Shown: positions 43,883 through 51,999 of the stretch, one piece after another
How the letters are laid out: every line of letters begins with the position of its first letter
How positions within the stretch are numbered: the stretch's first letter is position 1
Assembly (NCBI RefSeq): GCF_009911795.1
Contig: NZ_CP047898.1
Location: 4,030,001 to 4,094,000, forward strand
Direction: 5' to 3'
Origin: Pseudarthrobacter psychrotolerans
Lineage (GTDB): Bacteria; Actinomycetota; Actinomycetes; Actinomycetales; Micrococcaceae
DNA: 64,000 bases
The notes under the pieces: generated by a model
What the model was told of the DNA's origin: nothing
The model's database searches: none
The model's input: the letters and a program-made list of their open reading frames with translations, nothing else
Translations under genes and position numbers: made by a program

Positions 43883-44839
43883 GTGTCGGTGGAGACGCAT
43901 AGGATCGTTGGAAGATACCTGCGCCGGAGATTATGGAGTATCGCCTTGGATTCCCTGTCAACTGATCCCGATGAACTCGAAGCGGAACTGTACGTCGAGG
44001 TAGTGAGCGACGCCCTTGCCGCTGACCCGACGCCGGATTCGAGCCTGCCAGTCACGCCCCGGGAGGAACTGGGCGCACTTCTTCGGGCTGATACGACCCG
44101 CCTCGGCGACGTGTTTCGTGGACTGGAGGACAACAAGTCAGCAAATGACATCGCCAATGACCTAAATGTTTCAACCAGCGGCTTTGTCGGCAACTACAAG
44201 GCGAAAATTGAGGCTCTCCTGGATGGCGTTGTTCCGGGCCCGAGCTACTTGAGCGCGACGGGCGCGGCGGCCCGTTCCTTCCTGAAAAAGAACCGTGGAG
44301 CCTTGTCATCAGCGGCAGCAGCGCTGCTCCAAGGACACATATACTCCCTCGAGAAAGCCTACGACTCGGTCATCTCTGACGAGTCTCCTCTGGACACATG
44401 GGTTGCTGACAGCCAAGAAGAAGAACTCGCCGAAACACTGACGCGCTTGGCTCACGTTGCAGGGATCTACGCATTTTCGTATGGATGGTATTTGGAGAGC
44501 CCGGTGGATGCAGACCGTGGAAATACGTTGATCAAGGTTGGCCGGTCAGACCAGGTTGGAAGACGGCTTGTTGAGCATCAAGGCTATGCAGTCAAGACAC
44601 ACATGCCTGAGCCGGTTTCGATCTTGAGGATCTACACAACTAAGCCGGGTGAATCACAGTTGCAGGAGAAACGCTTCCATAAGCTCTTAAGCACTGCTGG
44701 CCATGACAACCCCCGTCGAACTGTTGTTAGGGGCAAATCCGAGGTCGGGAAGGAATGGTTTCTGACGAATGCCGATTTCCTGGACGCAATAGCAGAAGCC
44801 TGCGGGCTCAAGACGGAATACATCGGTATGGCTGAGTAG
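43883..44839 (+). CDS. GIY-YIG-like (T5orf172-type) domain protein
   Basis: 318 residues. The C-terminal 130 residues (AGIYAFSYGWYLES, then NTLIKVGRSDQVGRRLVEHQ, SILRIYTT and EKRFHKLLSTAG...GKEWFL) fit the T5orf172/Mug113 branch of the GIY-YIG nuclease superfamily, with conserved Tyr, Arg and Glu. The N-terminal 180 residues are helical and unrecognised. The start is GTG 43883, or TTG about 43946 with GGAG upstream. Codon use and lower GC suggest recent arrival. It is flanked by gene remnants, so it may be part of a small island; nuclease activity is not proven. Confidence 0.6.
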   Translation: MSVETHRIVGRYLRRRLWSIALDSLSTDPDELEAELYVEVVSDALAADPTPDSSLPVTPREELGALLRADTTRLGDVFRGLEDNKSANDIANDLNVSTSGFVGNYKAKIEALLDGVVPGPSYLSATGAAARSFLKKNRGALSSAAAALLQGHIYSLEKAYDSVISDESPLDTWVADSQEEELAETLTRLAHVAGIYAFSYGWYLESPVDADRGNTLIKVGRSDQVGRRLVEHQGYAVKTHMPEPVSILRIYTTKPGESQLQEKRFHKLLSTAGHDNPRRTVVRGKSEVGKEWFLTNADFLDAIAEACGLKTEYIGMAE

Positions 44840-44858
44840 CCGACCTGGCTTCAGAATG

Positions 44859-45063
44859 TCACCGCCACCCGTTCACAGGCCGGCTCATGAACGCCGGCTC
44901 CTCGTAGTGGTGAGCAGCGCGCAAGGCCCGCACCACGCCGTCGAGTACGTCCAACTCGACCACGCACTTGACCCGGACTTCGGACACCTGCTCGCCCGTT
45001 TCCACGGCGCCGACAGACGGCTGGGCGTCCGGACGGGGAGTGAAGCGCCCGTGGCGCGCAGAC
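44859..45063 (-). pseudogene. Partial duplicate of the NIF3/YqfO-like gene
   Basis: On the minus strand this reads RHGRFTPRPDAQPSVGAVET, GEQVSEVRVKCVVELDVLDG, VVRALRAAHHYEEPAFMSRP and VNGW. This closely matches the C-terminal two thirds of the intact gene at 45299-45625. The sequence upstream (to 45194) is open but has no homology. The fragment stops at 44859. Confidence 0.7.
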
Positions 45064-45298
45064 AGGAACATGGAAGAATTCGGCTCCACTACTGTTGAGC
45101 CGCTCCGGTCTGGTTCGGACAACGGTGCCTTCATCGGCAATCCCAATGGACAATACGTCTCGGCCAGCACTGGGTCAGCGATGAAAATTGTCATGGGTGG
45201 CCCGCCGCGAAGGAATGATAATTAATTTTCCAATCTAATTATCACTTTGTTCGCCAAGTGGGGATGTTGATAAGAAATTGGGCACCCCCGGCGTGCCG

Positions 45299-45625
45299 CT
45301 AGCGTCGCCAGCCGTCCACGGGCCAGGTCATGAAGGCGGGCTCCTCGTAAGGGTGTGCCGCGCCCAGGGCCTGCACAACGGCGTCGAGCATCTCTTCCTC
45401 CACAACGCACTCCACCCGGCTTTCCGGCACGCGCTCGCCCGCACCCACCGCCCCGACGAACGGTTCGGCGCCCGGTAGTGGAGTGAAGCGCCCGGTGCCG
45501 GGGGAGGTGAAAGTGCAGTGCGAATAGTTCCCGATCCTGCCCGCGCCGGCGTCGCCGATTGCCGCGAGAAGCGCCTCCAAGTGTGTATCCGGAACGTAAA
45601 CCACCAGGGCGTGCAGCTGTGTCAT
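45299..45625 (-). CDS. NIF3/YqfO C-terminal-like protein
   Basis: 108 residues: TQLHALVVYVPDTHLEALLAAIGDAGAGRIGNYSHCTFTSPGTGRF, then TPLPGAEPFVGAVG, RVECVVEEEMLDAVVQALGAAHPYEEPAFMTWPV. This is the stand-alone CutA-like (YqfO) domain of NIF3 proteins, with the HPYEEPA motif. It is a likely metal- or ligand-binding protein; no activity is known. A partial duplicate lies 236 bases downstream at 44859-45063. Confidence 0.8.
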   Translation of the reverse strand: MTQLHALVVYVPDTHLEALLAAIGDAGAGRIGNYSHCTFTSPGTGRFTPLPGAEPFVGAVGAGERVPESRVECVVEEEMLDAVVQALGAAHPYEEPAFMTWPVDGWRR

Positions 45626-45878
45626 GGCCTAATCCTGCCAAGAAGGCAGGGTTATCGGCAGCAATTTCATTGCTTATCCGGCGGGTAGGGCCGATCATGG
45701 ATATGTACACCGATTGGGGCAATCTCAAGGTTGTGAGCTGCGGGGCCTGGCTGGAGGGCCGGACCCGGCAGCTCAACGGCGTATCGGAGGAATGGGCGCA
45801 TTGGGGGCGTCCATTTTGACGTTAACGGGCCAGATGCGTCCGGGCGGCCCGGCCGCGGCAACAGTTCGCCGGGCCCAA

Positions 45879-45908
45879 TTGGGCGATGCCGGAAAGTTCA
45901 GGTAGTCT
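45879..45908 (+). promoter_or_regulatory. Promoter for tRNA-Ser; nothing else in the 45626-45936 gap
   Basis: TTGGGC (45879-45884) and TAGTCT (45903-45908) are 18 bases apart and lie 28 bases before the tRNA, a good match for a tRNA promoter. The rest of the gap from 45626 holds no convincing gene; a 40-codon ORF at 45699-45821 has no homology I recognise. Confidence 0.5.
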
Positions 45909-45936
45909 AGTGTCTGCTTTTGATTCAGAAGCAGCT

Positions 45937-46024
45937 GGAGAATTCGCCTAGCGGCCTATGGCGCACGCCTGGAACGCGTGTTGGGTTAACGCCCTCGGGG
46001 GTTCAAATCCCCCATTCTCCGCCA
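45937..46024 (+). tRNA. tRNA-Ser(GGA)
   Basis: GGAGAAT and ATTCTCC form the seven-base acceptor stem. The anticodon arm CACGC-CTGGAAC-GCGTG gives anticodon GGA, reading UCC and UCU. The long variable arm (TTGGGTTAACGCCCTC) and the GGGGGTTCAAATCCCCC T arm are normal for serine tRNA. The 3' CCA is encoded. A strong terminator follows at 46032. Confidence 0.97.
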
Positions 46025-46031
46025 GCAAAAG

Positions 46032-46065
46032 AACCCGGTTCTGACCATGTCAGAGCCGGGTTTTT
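46032..46065 (+). terminator. Terminator after tRNA-Ser
   Basis: AACCCGGTTCTGA (46032-46044) pairs with TCAGAGCCGGGTT (46050-46062) with one wobble, followed by TTTTT. Classical rho-independent form, eight bases after the tRNA. Confidence 0.9.
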
Positions 46066-46128
46066 GCTTTCCTCCAACCGGACCTTGACCCGTGGCTGGA
46101 GCCCAGCTGCCCAGCCCGCCTGCCCGTG

Positions 46129-47046
46129 TCAGCTGCCCGCGAAGCCGATGCGGCGGAGGCGCTCCCGGGCCGCCTGTTCGCTGGGTCCAGGGCCACGTCC
46201 AAGGGCAAGATGTACGACGCCGAGAGTCACCTTCGTCGCAAGCCTCACGGGGAGCGGGAACGGCCCCAGCCGGGGGACCTCGAGCCCCAGCATTAGGCGG
46301 TACTTCGGCTCCAGGCTGTAGACAGCGCCGGCGAACATGATCCGGTAGCCCGGGCGCAGCATCGGGTGCAGCGGCGGGTTGCGGATGAACTCAACGGTCT
46401 CGGCAACCCTGCTGTCCGCCACCAGCTCGCCATTGTTGTACCAGCGGTCCAGTTGTTCCCTCATTTCTGCCTCGCTCAGGGGCGGATCCACTACGCCCAT
46501 CAGCCGTCCGGCCTGGGCCCACTCGCGGACGTAGGCGTCCGGGCCGCCGGGAATCGCGCCACCCCAGATTTTGTGGGCCGATAGGAAGGCGTCCACGAAC
46601 GCGATGTGGACCCAGCGGGCGAGTTCCGGATCGTTGGCCGAGTAACTCCGCTCGCCGCCGTGCCCGTCACCGTAATTCCCCTGAACAGGCTCGTGCAGGC
46701 GACGGACCCTGGCGGAAGCCTCGCCGGCGGCCGCCTTTGAGCCATAGGTAACGGTGAAGATCCAGCGGATGGTCCGGGCCAGCCGGCTGAGCGGATCTGC
46801 CTGGAAGTTGGAGTGCTCGTGGATTCCCGCCAGCGCACCCGGATGCAAGGCCTGCATCAGGAGCGCGCGGATCCCGGCCACAATGGTGGTCATGGAGCCG
46901 TGCACCGCCCAGACGGCCGAGCCCGGCAGGTGATAGCCGGCGTCGTCCCCCTCGGCCAGCCGAGGAACCCAAGCGGGCGGGCCGTCAGGGCTGCCGGTGA
47001 ATACCCGTTTGACTTCGCCCCGCCATTCCCTGAGGAAATTTCTCAT
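46129..47046 (-). CDS. MpaB/DUF2236 family oxygenase
   Basis: 305 residues. HGSMTTIVAGIRALLMQALHPGALAGIHEHSNFQADPLSRLARTIRWIFTVTYG carries the conserved His set of the DUF2236 family, to which MpaB and rubber-degrading latex-clearing protein relatives belong. Later blocks include LARWVHIAFVDAFLSAH and YRLMLGL. The family is haem- or metal-linked; the substrate here is unknown. The start is ATG 47046; an ATG at 47097 would add 17 residues. It is divergent from the M23 gene and convergent with the tRNA. Confidence 0.8.
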   Translation of the reverse strand: MRNFLREWRGEVKRVFTGSPDGPPAWVPRLAEGDDAGYHLPGSAVWAVHGSMTTIVAGIRALLMQALHPGALAGIHEHSNFQADPLSRLARTIRWIFTVTYGSKAAAGEASARVRRLHEPVQGNYGDGHGGERSYSANDPELARWVHIAFVDAFLSAHKIWGGAIPGGPDAYVREWAQAGRLMGVVDPPLSEAEMREQLDRWYNNGELVADSRVAETVEFIRNPPLHPMLRPGYRIMFAGAVYSLEPKYRLMLGLEVPRLGPFPLPVRLATKVTLGVVHLALGRGPGPSEQAARERLRRIGFAGS

Positions 47047-47212
47047 GCGACTATTCTCGCCCAGCGCCGGCGGGTATGGTTCTGACTGCGGATCCACACA
47101 ATATCCGCAGTCGTACCGGCGCGGGGGTTCACAGGGCCGGGCCTTTGTGGTCCCATGAGATGGAAAGTCCGCCTGGATCCGGGGTCTGGCGGGCCAAACC
47201 GGGAGTCAACGA

Positions 47213-48574
47213 GTGGGCAGTCATTTGGGGTCCGGCCGGGACCAAGAGCCTGCGGGCGCGTGCGCCATCGCTGTGCGCGCACTGGCCGCCAGTGCCGTTG
47301 TCGCGGTCTCCCTCTTCGCCGTTGGCTTCCCTGGAACGCCCTCCGTTGAACGGGACCCGGTAGTGTCAGCGGTCGGCGCCGGACAGGTTGGCCTGCCTGG
47401 GCTGGCCGGTGCTTTCCTGACCGACAGCCGGGCCTTGGTACCTTTCAACCGCACGTTGGTCAGGACCATCGCCATGGGTGCGAGCGCCCCGCTCAATGTG
47501 GCTTCTGCCGGGCTCACGCGCCCACCGGAAGGCTCCCTCATGGCGCCGCTTGAATTCCTGGCCCCGAGTTCTCCTTTTGGGTACCGGGTCAGCCCGATCA
47601 CCGGCGCGGCCGGCGATTTCCACCTGGGCCAGGACTTCGCCGCGGGATGCGGGACCAGGGTCTATTCGGCTGACGCCGGGGTGGTCCGGGCCGCCGGCTG
47701 GCACCCCTGGGGCGGTGGCAACCGCGTGGAGATAGACCACGGCAACGGGTTGATCACCACGTACAACCACCTGGAGGCCGTCGCCGTACGGACGGGGGAT
47801 TCCGTGCAGGTGGGCCAGGTCATTGCCCGGGTTGGAACCACCGGATGGTCCACCGGCTGCCACCTGCATTTCGAAACCATCCTCCACGGCAAGCACACCA
47901 GCCCGCTGAACTGGACGTTCCTCCCCACCCGCCAGCTGGACAAGCTCGAGGACATTGCCATGGTCAGCTATGACGGCAAGGCGGCGGACAACGCCGGGGC
48001 GCAGCGCTGGGCCATTCCGGTCGCGGCGGACAACAGCCACACCGTCCTTGGCGGCGAAGAGGAACTGTCCGAAGCGCCCGCGGAAACGCCGTCGTCGGAC
48101 GCCACTGCCACGGCGTCACCCTCACCGACGGGCTCCGCACCTGGCACATCGGCGTCGCCGACGCCGACTGGCACGTCAAGCGACACGACGACGGCTCCCA
48201 CCGGCACTACGGCTGCACCGACGACGACGGCTCCCGCACCAACGGGCACTACGGCTGCACCGACGACGACGGCTCCCGCACCAACGGGCACTACGGCTGC
48301 ACCGACGACGACGGCTCCCGCACCAACGGGCACTACGGCTGCACCGACGACGACGGCTCCCGCACCAACGGGCACTACGGCTGCACCGACGACGACGGCT
48401 CCCGCCCTGACGACGCCGCCAGCGAAAGAGACGGCCACAACGAGTACCGAACCGTCAGCGCCGACAGTGTCGCCGTCGCCGTCGGCTGCAGCCACAACCA
48501 CAGCTACGCTGACGGCCACAACCACCGCCACGCCTACATACACTGCAACCGGGTCCGAAACGGCGGGACGCTGA
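47213..48574 (+). CDS. Secreted M23 family peptidase with tandem-repeat tail
   Basis: 453 residues. GTG 47213 has GGGAG eight bases upstream. An N-terminal hydrophobic segment (AVRALAASAVVAVSLFAVGF) drives export. The LytM/M23 domain shows FGYRVSPITG, the zinc ligands in HLGQDFAAGCG and HLHFE, and VEIDHGNGLITTYNHLE. The enzyme would cut peptidoglycan cross-bridges. The C-terminus is a Thr/Pro/Ala-rich tail with five units of a 14-residue repeat (TTAPAPTGTTAAPT). No sorting signal is seen. Confidence 0.9.
   Translation: MGSHLGSGRDQEPAGACAIAVRALAASAVVAVSLFAVGFPGTPSVERDPVVSAVGAGQVGLPGLAGAFLTDSRALVPFNRTLVRTIAMGASAPLNVASAGLTRPPEGSLMAPLEFLAPSSPFGYRVSPITGAAGDFHLGQDFAAGCGTRVYSADAGVVRAAGWHPWGGGNRVEIDHGNGLITTYNHLEAVAVRTGDSVQVGQVIARVGTTGWSTGCHLHFETILHGKHTSPLNWTFLPTRQLDKLEDIAMVSYDGKAADNAGAQRWAIPVAADNSHTVLGGEEELSEAPAETPSSDATATASPSPTGSAPGTSASPTPTGTSSDTTTAPTGTTAAPTTTAPAPTGTTAAPTTTAPAPTGTTAAPTTTAPAPTGTTAAPTTTAPAPTGTTAAPTTTAPALTTPPAKETATTSTEPSAPTVSPSPSAAATTTATLTATTTATPTYTATGSETAGR
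48211..48405 (+). repeat. 42-base tandem repeat in the M23 peptidase gene
   Basis: Units start at 48211, 48253, 48295, 48337 and 48379 (the last partial), each 42 bases and almost identical, beginning GGCTGCACCGACGACGACGG. They encode TTAPAPTGTTAAPT repeats of the tail. Being an exact multiple of three, copy-number change would keep the frame. Confidence 0.95.
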
Positions 48575-48656
48575 CAGAAAACTCCCAGACTGCACACGTA
48601 CCCTTGATGGTTGGCAACGAATCACCTGCATGACCAACCTTTATAAGGACGGCGCT

Positions 48657-49184
48657 GTGACAGACCTGTACACCATTCCCCTCACCCTCAACGACGGCAC
48701 CGACACCGATTTCAGCCGGTTCAAGGGCAACGTGGTGATGGTGGTGAACGTGGCGTCAAAGTGCGGGTTCACGCCTCAGTACACGGGCCTTGAGACGGTT
48801 TACGAGAAGTTCCGGGACCGCGGCTTCGACGTGCTCGGAGTCCCGTGCAACCAATTCGCAGGCCAGGAACCGGGCACCGACAGCGAGATCGTCGAGTTCT
48901 GCGAGCGGAATTTCGGTGTCACCTTCCCGCTGACGGTCAAGGCCGATGTGCGTGGCAAGGACCAGCATCCGCTCTATGCCGAGCTGACCAAGTTTAGAGC
49001 CGGTGTGCTGCCCGGCCTGGTGAAATGGAACTTTGAGAAGTTCCTGGTCAACCGGAAGGGTGAGGTGGTGGCACGCTTCGCGCCTAACGTCGAGCCGGAC
49101 TCCGCCGAAGTTGTCGATGCCGTAGAAACGGCACTGGCCGAATTTGACGGACCGGCGGCGATCACGGAACTTTCCGGAGTGTAA
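48657..49184 (+). CDS. Glutathione peroxidase family thiol peroxidase
   Basis: 175 residues. The catalytic Cys is in NVASKCGFTPQY; the partner Gln is in NQFAGQEPG and the Trp in VKWNFEKFLV, so the C-Q-W set is complete. The resolving Cys is probably in EFCERNF. In actinobacteria such enzymes usually use thioredoxin, as glutathione is absent. GTG 48657 is preferred (AAGGACGG upstream); an ATG at 48630 adds nine residues. Confidence 0.92.
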   Translation: MTDLYTIPLTLNDGTDTDFSRFKGNVVMVVNVASKCGFTPQYTGLETVYEKFRDRGFDVLGVPCNQFAGQEPGTDSEIVEFCERNFGVTFPLTVKADVRGKDQHPLYAELTKFRAGVLPGLVKWNFEKFLVNRKGEVVARFAPNVEPDSAEVVDAVETALAEFDGPAAITELSGV

Positions 49185-49305
49185 TTCTTTTAGTTTTTGC
49201 CAACTTGGCCGCAGATTTACCCACAGTTTTCCAATTATCTGGTTGGATAATAGTTACTGAAGGGTAGAAGGGAAACGCCGTTTCCCACCAACCACAGAGG
49301 CAGCA

Positions 49306-50237
49306 ATGAAGCACATCGAGGCCGAACACCCCCGGCCACGCCACTTCCTTCTCCACCTGAGCGACCCCCACCTGTTGGGAGGTCCGGATCCCCTTTACGG
49401 CGCAGTTGACAGCGAAGCCAAGCTCATTCAGCTTTTTGAAGAGGTGAGGGCTTCCGGCGCGCGGCCCGAGGCCGTGATCTTCACGGGCGACCTCGCCGAC
49501 CGGGGAGACCCTGAAGCCTACGCAAAGCTCCGGGCAATAGTTGATCCCGCCTGCGAAGACATGGGCGCCCAGGTCATCTGGGCCATGGGTAACCACGACA
49601 ACCGCGCCAACTTCCGGACCGGGCTGCTGGACGAGCCGGCAAGCGATGCACCGGTGGACCGAAGCTACTTTATCAATGGCCTGCGCATCATCACCATGGA
49701 CACCTCGGTCCCGGGCTACCACCACGGCGAGCTGAGCCCGTCACAGCTCGGGTGGCTCACCCGCCAGCTGGATACCCCGGCCCCGACGGCACTATCCTGG
49801 CGCTCCACCACCCGCCGGTCCCGTCCGTCCTGGAGCTTGCAGTGCTCGTGGAACTGCGGGATCAGGCAAGCCTGGCCTCCGTGGTCCGCAACTCCGACGT
49901 CCGGACCATTCTTGCCGGACACCTGCACTACTCGACCACCGCCACCTTTGCGGGGATTCCTGTCTCCGTCGCCTCGGCGACGTGCTACACCCAGGACCTC
50001 AACGTTGCCGTCGGCGGTACCCGCGGCCGGGACGGCGGGCAGGCCTTTAACCTGGTGCACGTCTACGAGCACACCATTGTCCACTCCGTGGTTCCGCTGG
50101 GCAGCGCGGCAACAGTGGGCGAGCGCGTCACCTCGGAAATGACTGCCGAGCGGCTGGCCGCCGCGGGCGTCAGCATTCCCGACAACGCGAAAACGGGAGG
50201 CACCAGGAAGGTGGCCGTTCCCTACTACGCCATCTAG
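49306..50237 (+). pseudogene. Metallophosphoesterase (CpdA-like), one frameshift
   Basis: The first frame (49306 to about 49783) has the phosphoesterase motifs: D and H in HLSDPHL, GD in FTGDLADRG, and the GNHD block in WAMGNHDNR. The second frame (to 50237) has HHPPVP, then [11 protein letters not shown] and the C-terminus. The join requires one missing G near 49784 ([16 protein letters not shown]). Resembles 3',5'-cyclic AMP phosphodiesterases. Intact length about 310 residues. The break may be a sequencing error, as in several other genes here. Confidence 0.83.
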
Positions 50238-50300
50238 CCTGCCTAACCCGGCGGGCCTGACCTGCCAACGCCGGCGCGGCCAGCGTCGGCACACCCAACC

Positions 50301-51965
50301 TCAGTGCTCCCAGGGCGCCTTGATGGGGTAGTACTTCTCCAGGAAGCCGGTCACGATCTGGGCGCGCTCGTCCGCGGGGACTTCGGGGAAGCTGCCGTCG
50401 TTGAGGCAGAAGAAGTCCATGTTCCGCTTGGCCAGCAGCTTGGGCAGGTAGTTCAGTCCGGCGCGGGCGGTGGTGTCCACGTAACGCACCCTGGCCGCGG
50501 TCTGGGTGACCGCACGGCCTGTGAGCAGGGCGTAGTAGTGGTAGAAGGAATTGGTGACCGAGATGTTGTCCGCGGCACGGAACCTGCTGCCCGCAGTCTT
50601 CTGGAACTCCTCCGGGAACTCCCGCTCCATCCTGGCCACAACGCTGCGCCGGAGCGGGGCGGCGGTGTGCTCCAGATGCCGGGTGGTGATCCGCCCGAAG
50701 CGGTTCCAGAGCAGCTTGCGGTTAACGCGGGCGGCGTTCTCGAAGCCACTGCGCTCGGCATCGTTGTCGCCCAGCCCGATCCGGGTCTCTGCCTCGATAA
50801 ACTTGGTGACGCCACCCGGCGTGAAGAACATGTCCGGGCCCACAGGCCGGCCGAAGAACATATCGTCGTTCGAGTAGAGGAAGTGCTCGGACAGGCCCTC
50901 GATGTTGTGGAGCTGGCATTCCACGGCCTGGGAGTTGTGGGTAGGCAGCACCGTGGGGTCGGCGAAAAATTCCTCGCTGCGGACAATGGTTACCGATGGG
51001 TGCTCGGCGAGCCACTCCGGGGCGGGGGAATCCGTGGCGATAAAGATACGGCGGATCCAGGGCGCAAACATGTACACCGAGCGCAGGGCGTATTTGAGTT
51101 CGTTGATCTGCCGGAAGCGGGCTTCATTGTCGTCGCCTTCGCCGAGGACCACGCCCTTCTGCTGGGCACGGCGGGCCGCGATGTAATCGGGCGAGCTGCC
51201 ATCAACCCACGAAAACACCAGGTCGATGTCGAAGCTGATGTCGCTGGCGTGGTCGGCGAACATGTTCTCGATGGTGGGCCAGGTGTGGCCGTACCGTTCA
51301 ACCGTCCCGCGGACAGCGTCCTGAGACTGCATGGTGCGCCGGGTCAGGGAGTTTTCGATCGGAAGGATCAGCTGATCGCCCTCAAAGCTCCAGAGCTCGA
51401 TCTGGACGCCGGCGGAGGATCCGAACTCGAATCCGCCGTCGGGCTCCACCCGCGGACGGTAGAGCCGGAAGATGCGGGCCTGGCGGTTGGGGGAGAGATC
51501 CCCGTCGGCTACCAGCACGGAGGACTTCTTTTTCGCGTCCACGGTCATGGAGTAGACGGGCTCGTTGCGGCAGGCCTCCACCAGGGCTGCCCGCAGCTTC
51601 TTGCGGTCCTTCCAGTCCAGGGCAATGACCGGACGGTCGTTGTTGCCCCGGACCAGCAGGTAGTCCAGGCCTTCGCCTGCGAGGACACCACGCAGGAACA
51701 GCAGGTCTTCAACCATGGCCTGGTACGGCGTCCGGTTGTGGTTGATCAGGGCATACCTGCCCTTGTGCCGGACGACGTCCGGCCGGTGTTTGAGCCGCGC
51801 CTCAGCCGCCGGAGATGTCACCTCGGCGTGGGTGCGCGGTTCTACGGACGCCTGGCCGCCGTAGTAGATCTCGTCCTGGACAGGTGCTTCTGTAATGGTT
51901 GTCTCCGTCGCGGGTAAATGGTAAGCGTTCTTATCTGAATAATACCGCGACGCCCAAAATGGCAT
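50301..51965 (-). CDS. Stealth family protein, likely sugar-phosphate transferase
   Basis: 554 residues. The four Stealth conserved regions are seen in order: CR1 FDIDLVFSWVDGSSPDY, CR2 RFRQINELKYALRSVYMFAP with IRRIFIATDSPAPEWL, CR3 LSEHFLYSNDDMFFGRPV, and CR4 near the C-terminus (KRNMDFFCLNDGSFPEV). Family members transfer sugar-phosphates in capsule and teichoic-acid-like polymer synthesis. The N-terminal 200 residues are an extra domain. The start is ATG 51965. It lies 34 bases after the HAD gene on the same strand. Confidence 0.85.
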   Translation of the reverse strand: MPFWASRYYSDKNAYHLPATETTITEAPVQDEIYYGGQASVEPRTHAEVTSPAAEARLKHRPDVVRHKGRYALINHNRTPYQAMVEDLLFLRGVLAGEGLDYLLVRGNNDRPVIALDWKDRKKLRAALVEACRNEPVYSMTVDAKKKSSVLVADGDLSPNRQARIFRLYRPRVEPDGGFEFGSSAGVQIELWSFEGDQLILPIENSLTRRTMQSQDAVRGTVERYGHTWPTIENMFADHASDISFDIDLVFSWVDGSSPDYIAARRAQQKGVVLGEGDDNEARFRQINELKYALRSVYMFAPWIRRIFIATDSPAPEWLAEHPSVTIVRSEEFFADPTVLPTHNSQAVECQLHNIEGLSEHFLYSNDDMFFGRPVGPDMFFTPGGVTKFIEAETRIGLGDNDAERSGFENAARVNRKLLWNRFGRITTRHLEHTAAPLRRSVVARMEREFPEEFQKTAGSRFRAADNISVTNSFYHYYALLTGRAVTQTAARVRYVDTTARAGLNYLPKLLAKRNMDFFCLNDGSFPEVPADERAQIVTGFLEKYYPIKAPWEH

Positions 51966-51999
51966 GCTCCAAACGAGCGGAACTCCGCCCGGCAGGGGC

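Noticed and set aside
45699..45821. A 40-codon ORF starting MDMYTDWGNLKVV upstream of tRNA-Ser.
   Set aside because: No clear ribosome site, no recognised homology, and it lies in the tRNA promoter region; it may be chance.
45937..46065. A prophage or island attachment site at tRNA-Ser.
   Set aside because: No integrase gene and no second copy of the tRNA 3' end in the window.
48211..48405. Evenly spaced 42-base repeats resembling a CRISPR array.
   Set aside because: There are no unique spacers; units are directly adjacent and in frame with the M23 peptidase tail.
50304..51917. A 537-codon plus-strand ORF opposite the Stealth gene.
   Set aside because: The minus strand carries all four Stealth regions; this frame is open only because of codon bias.
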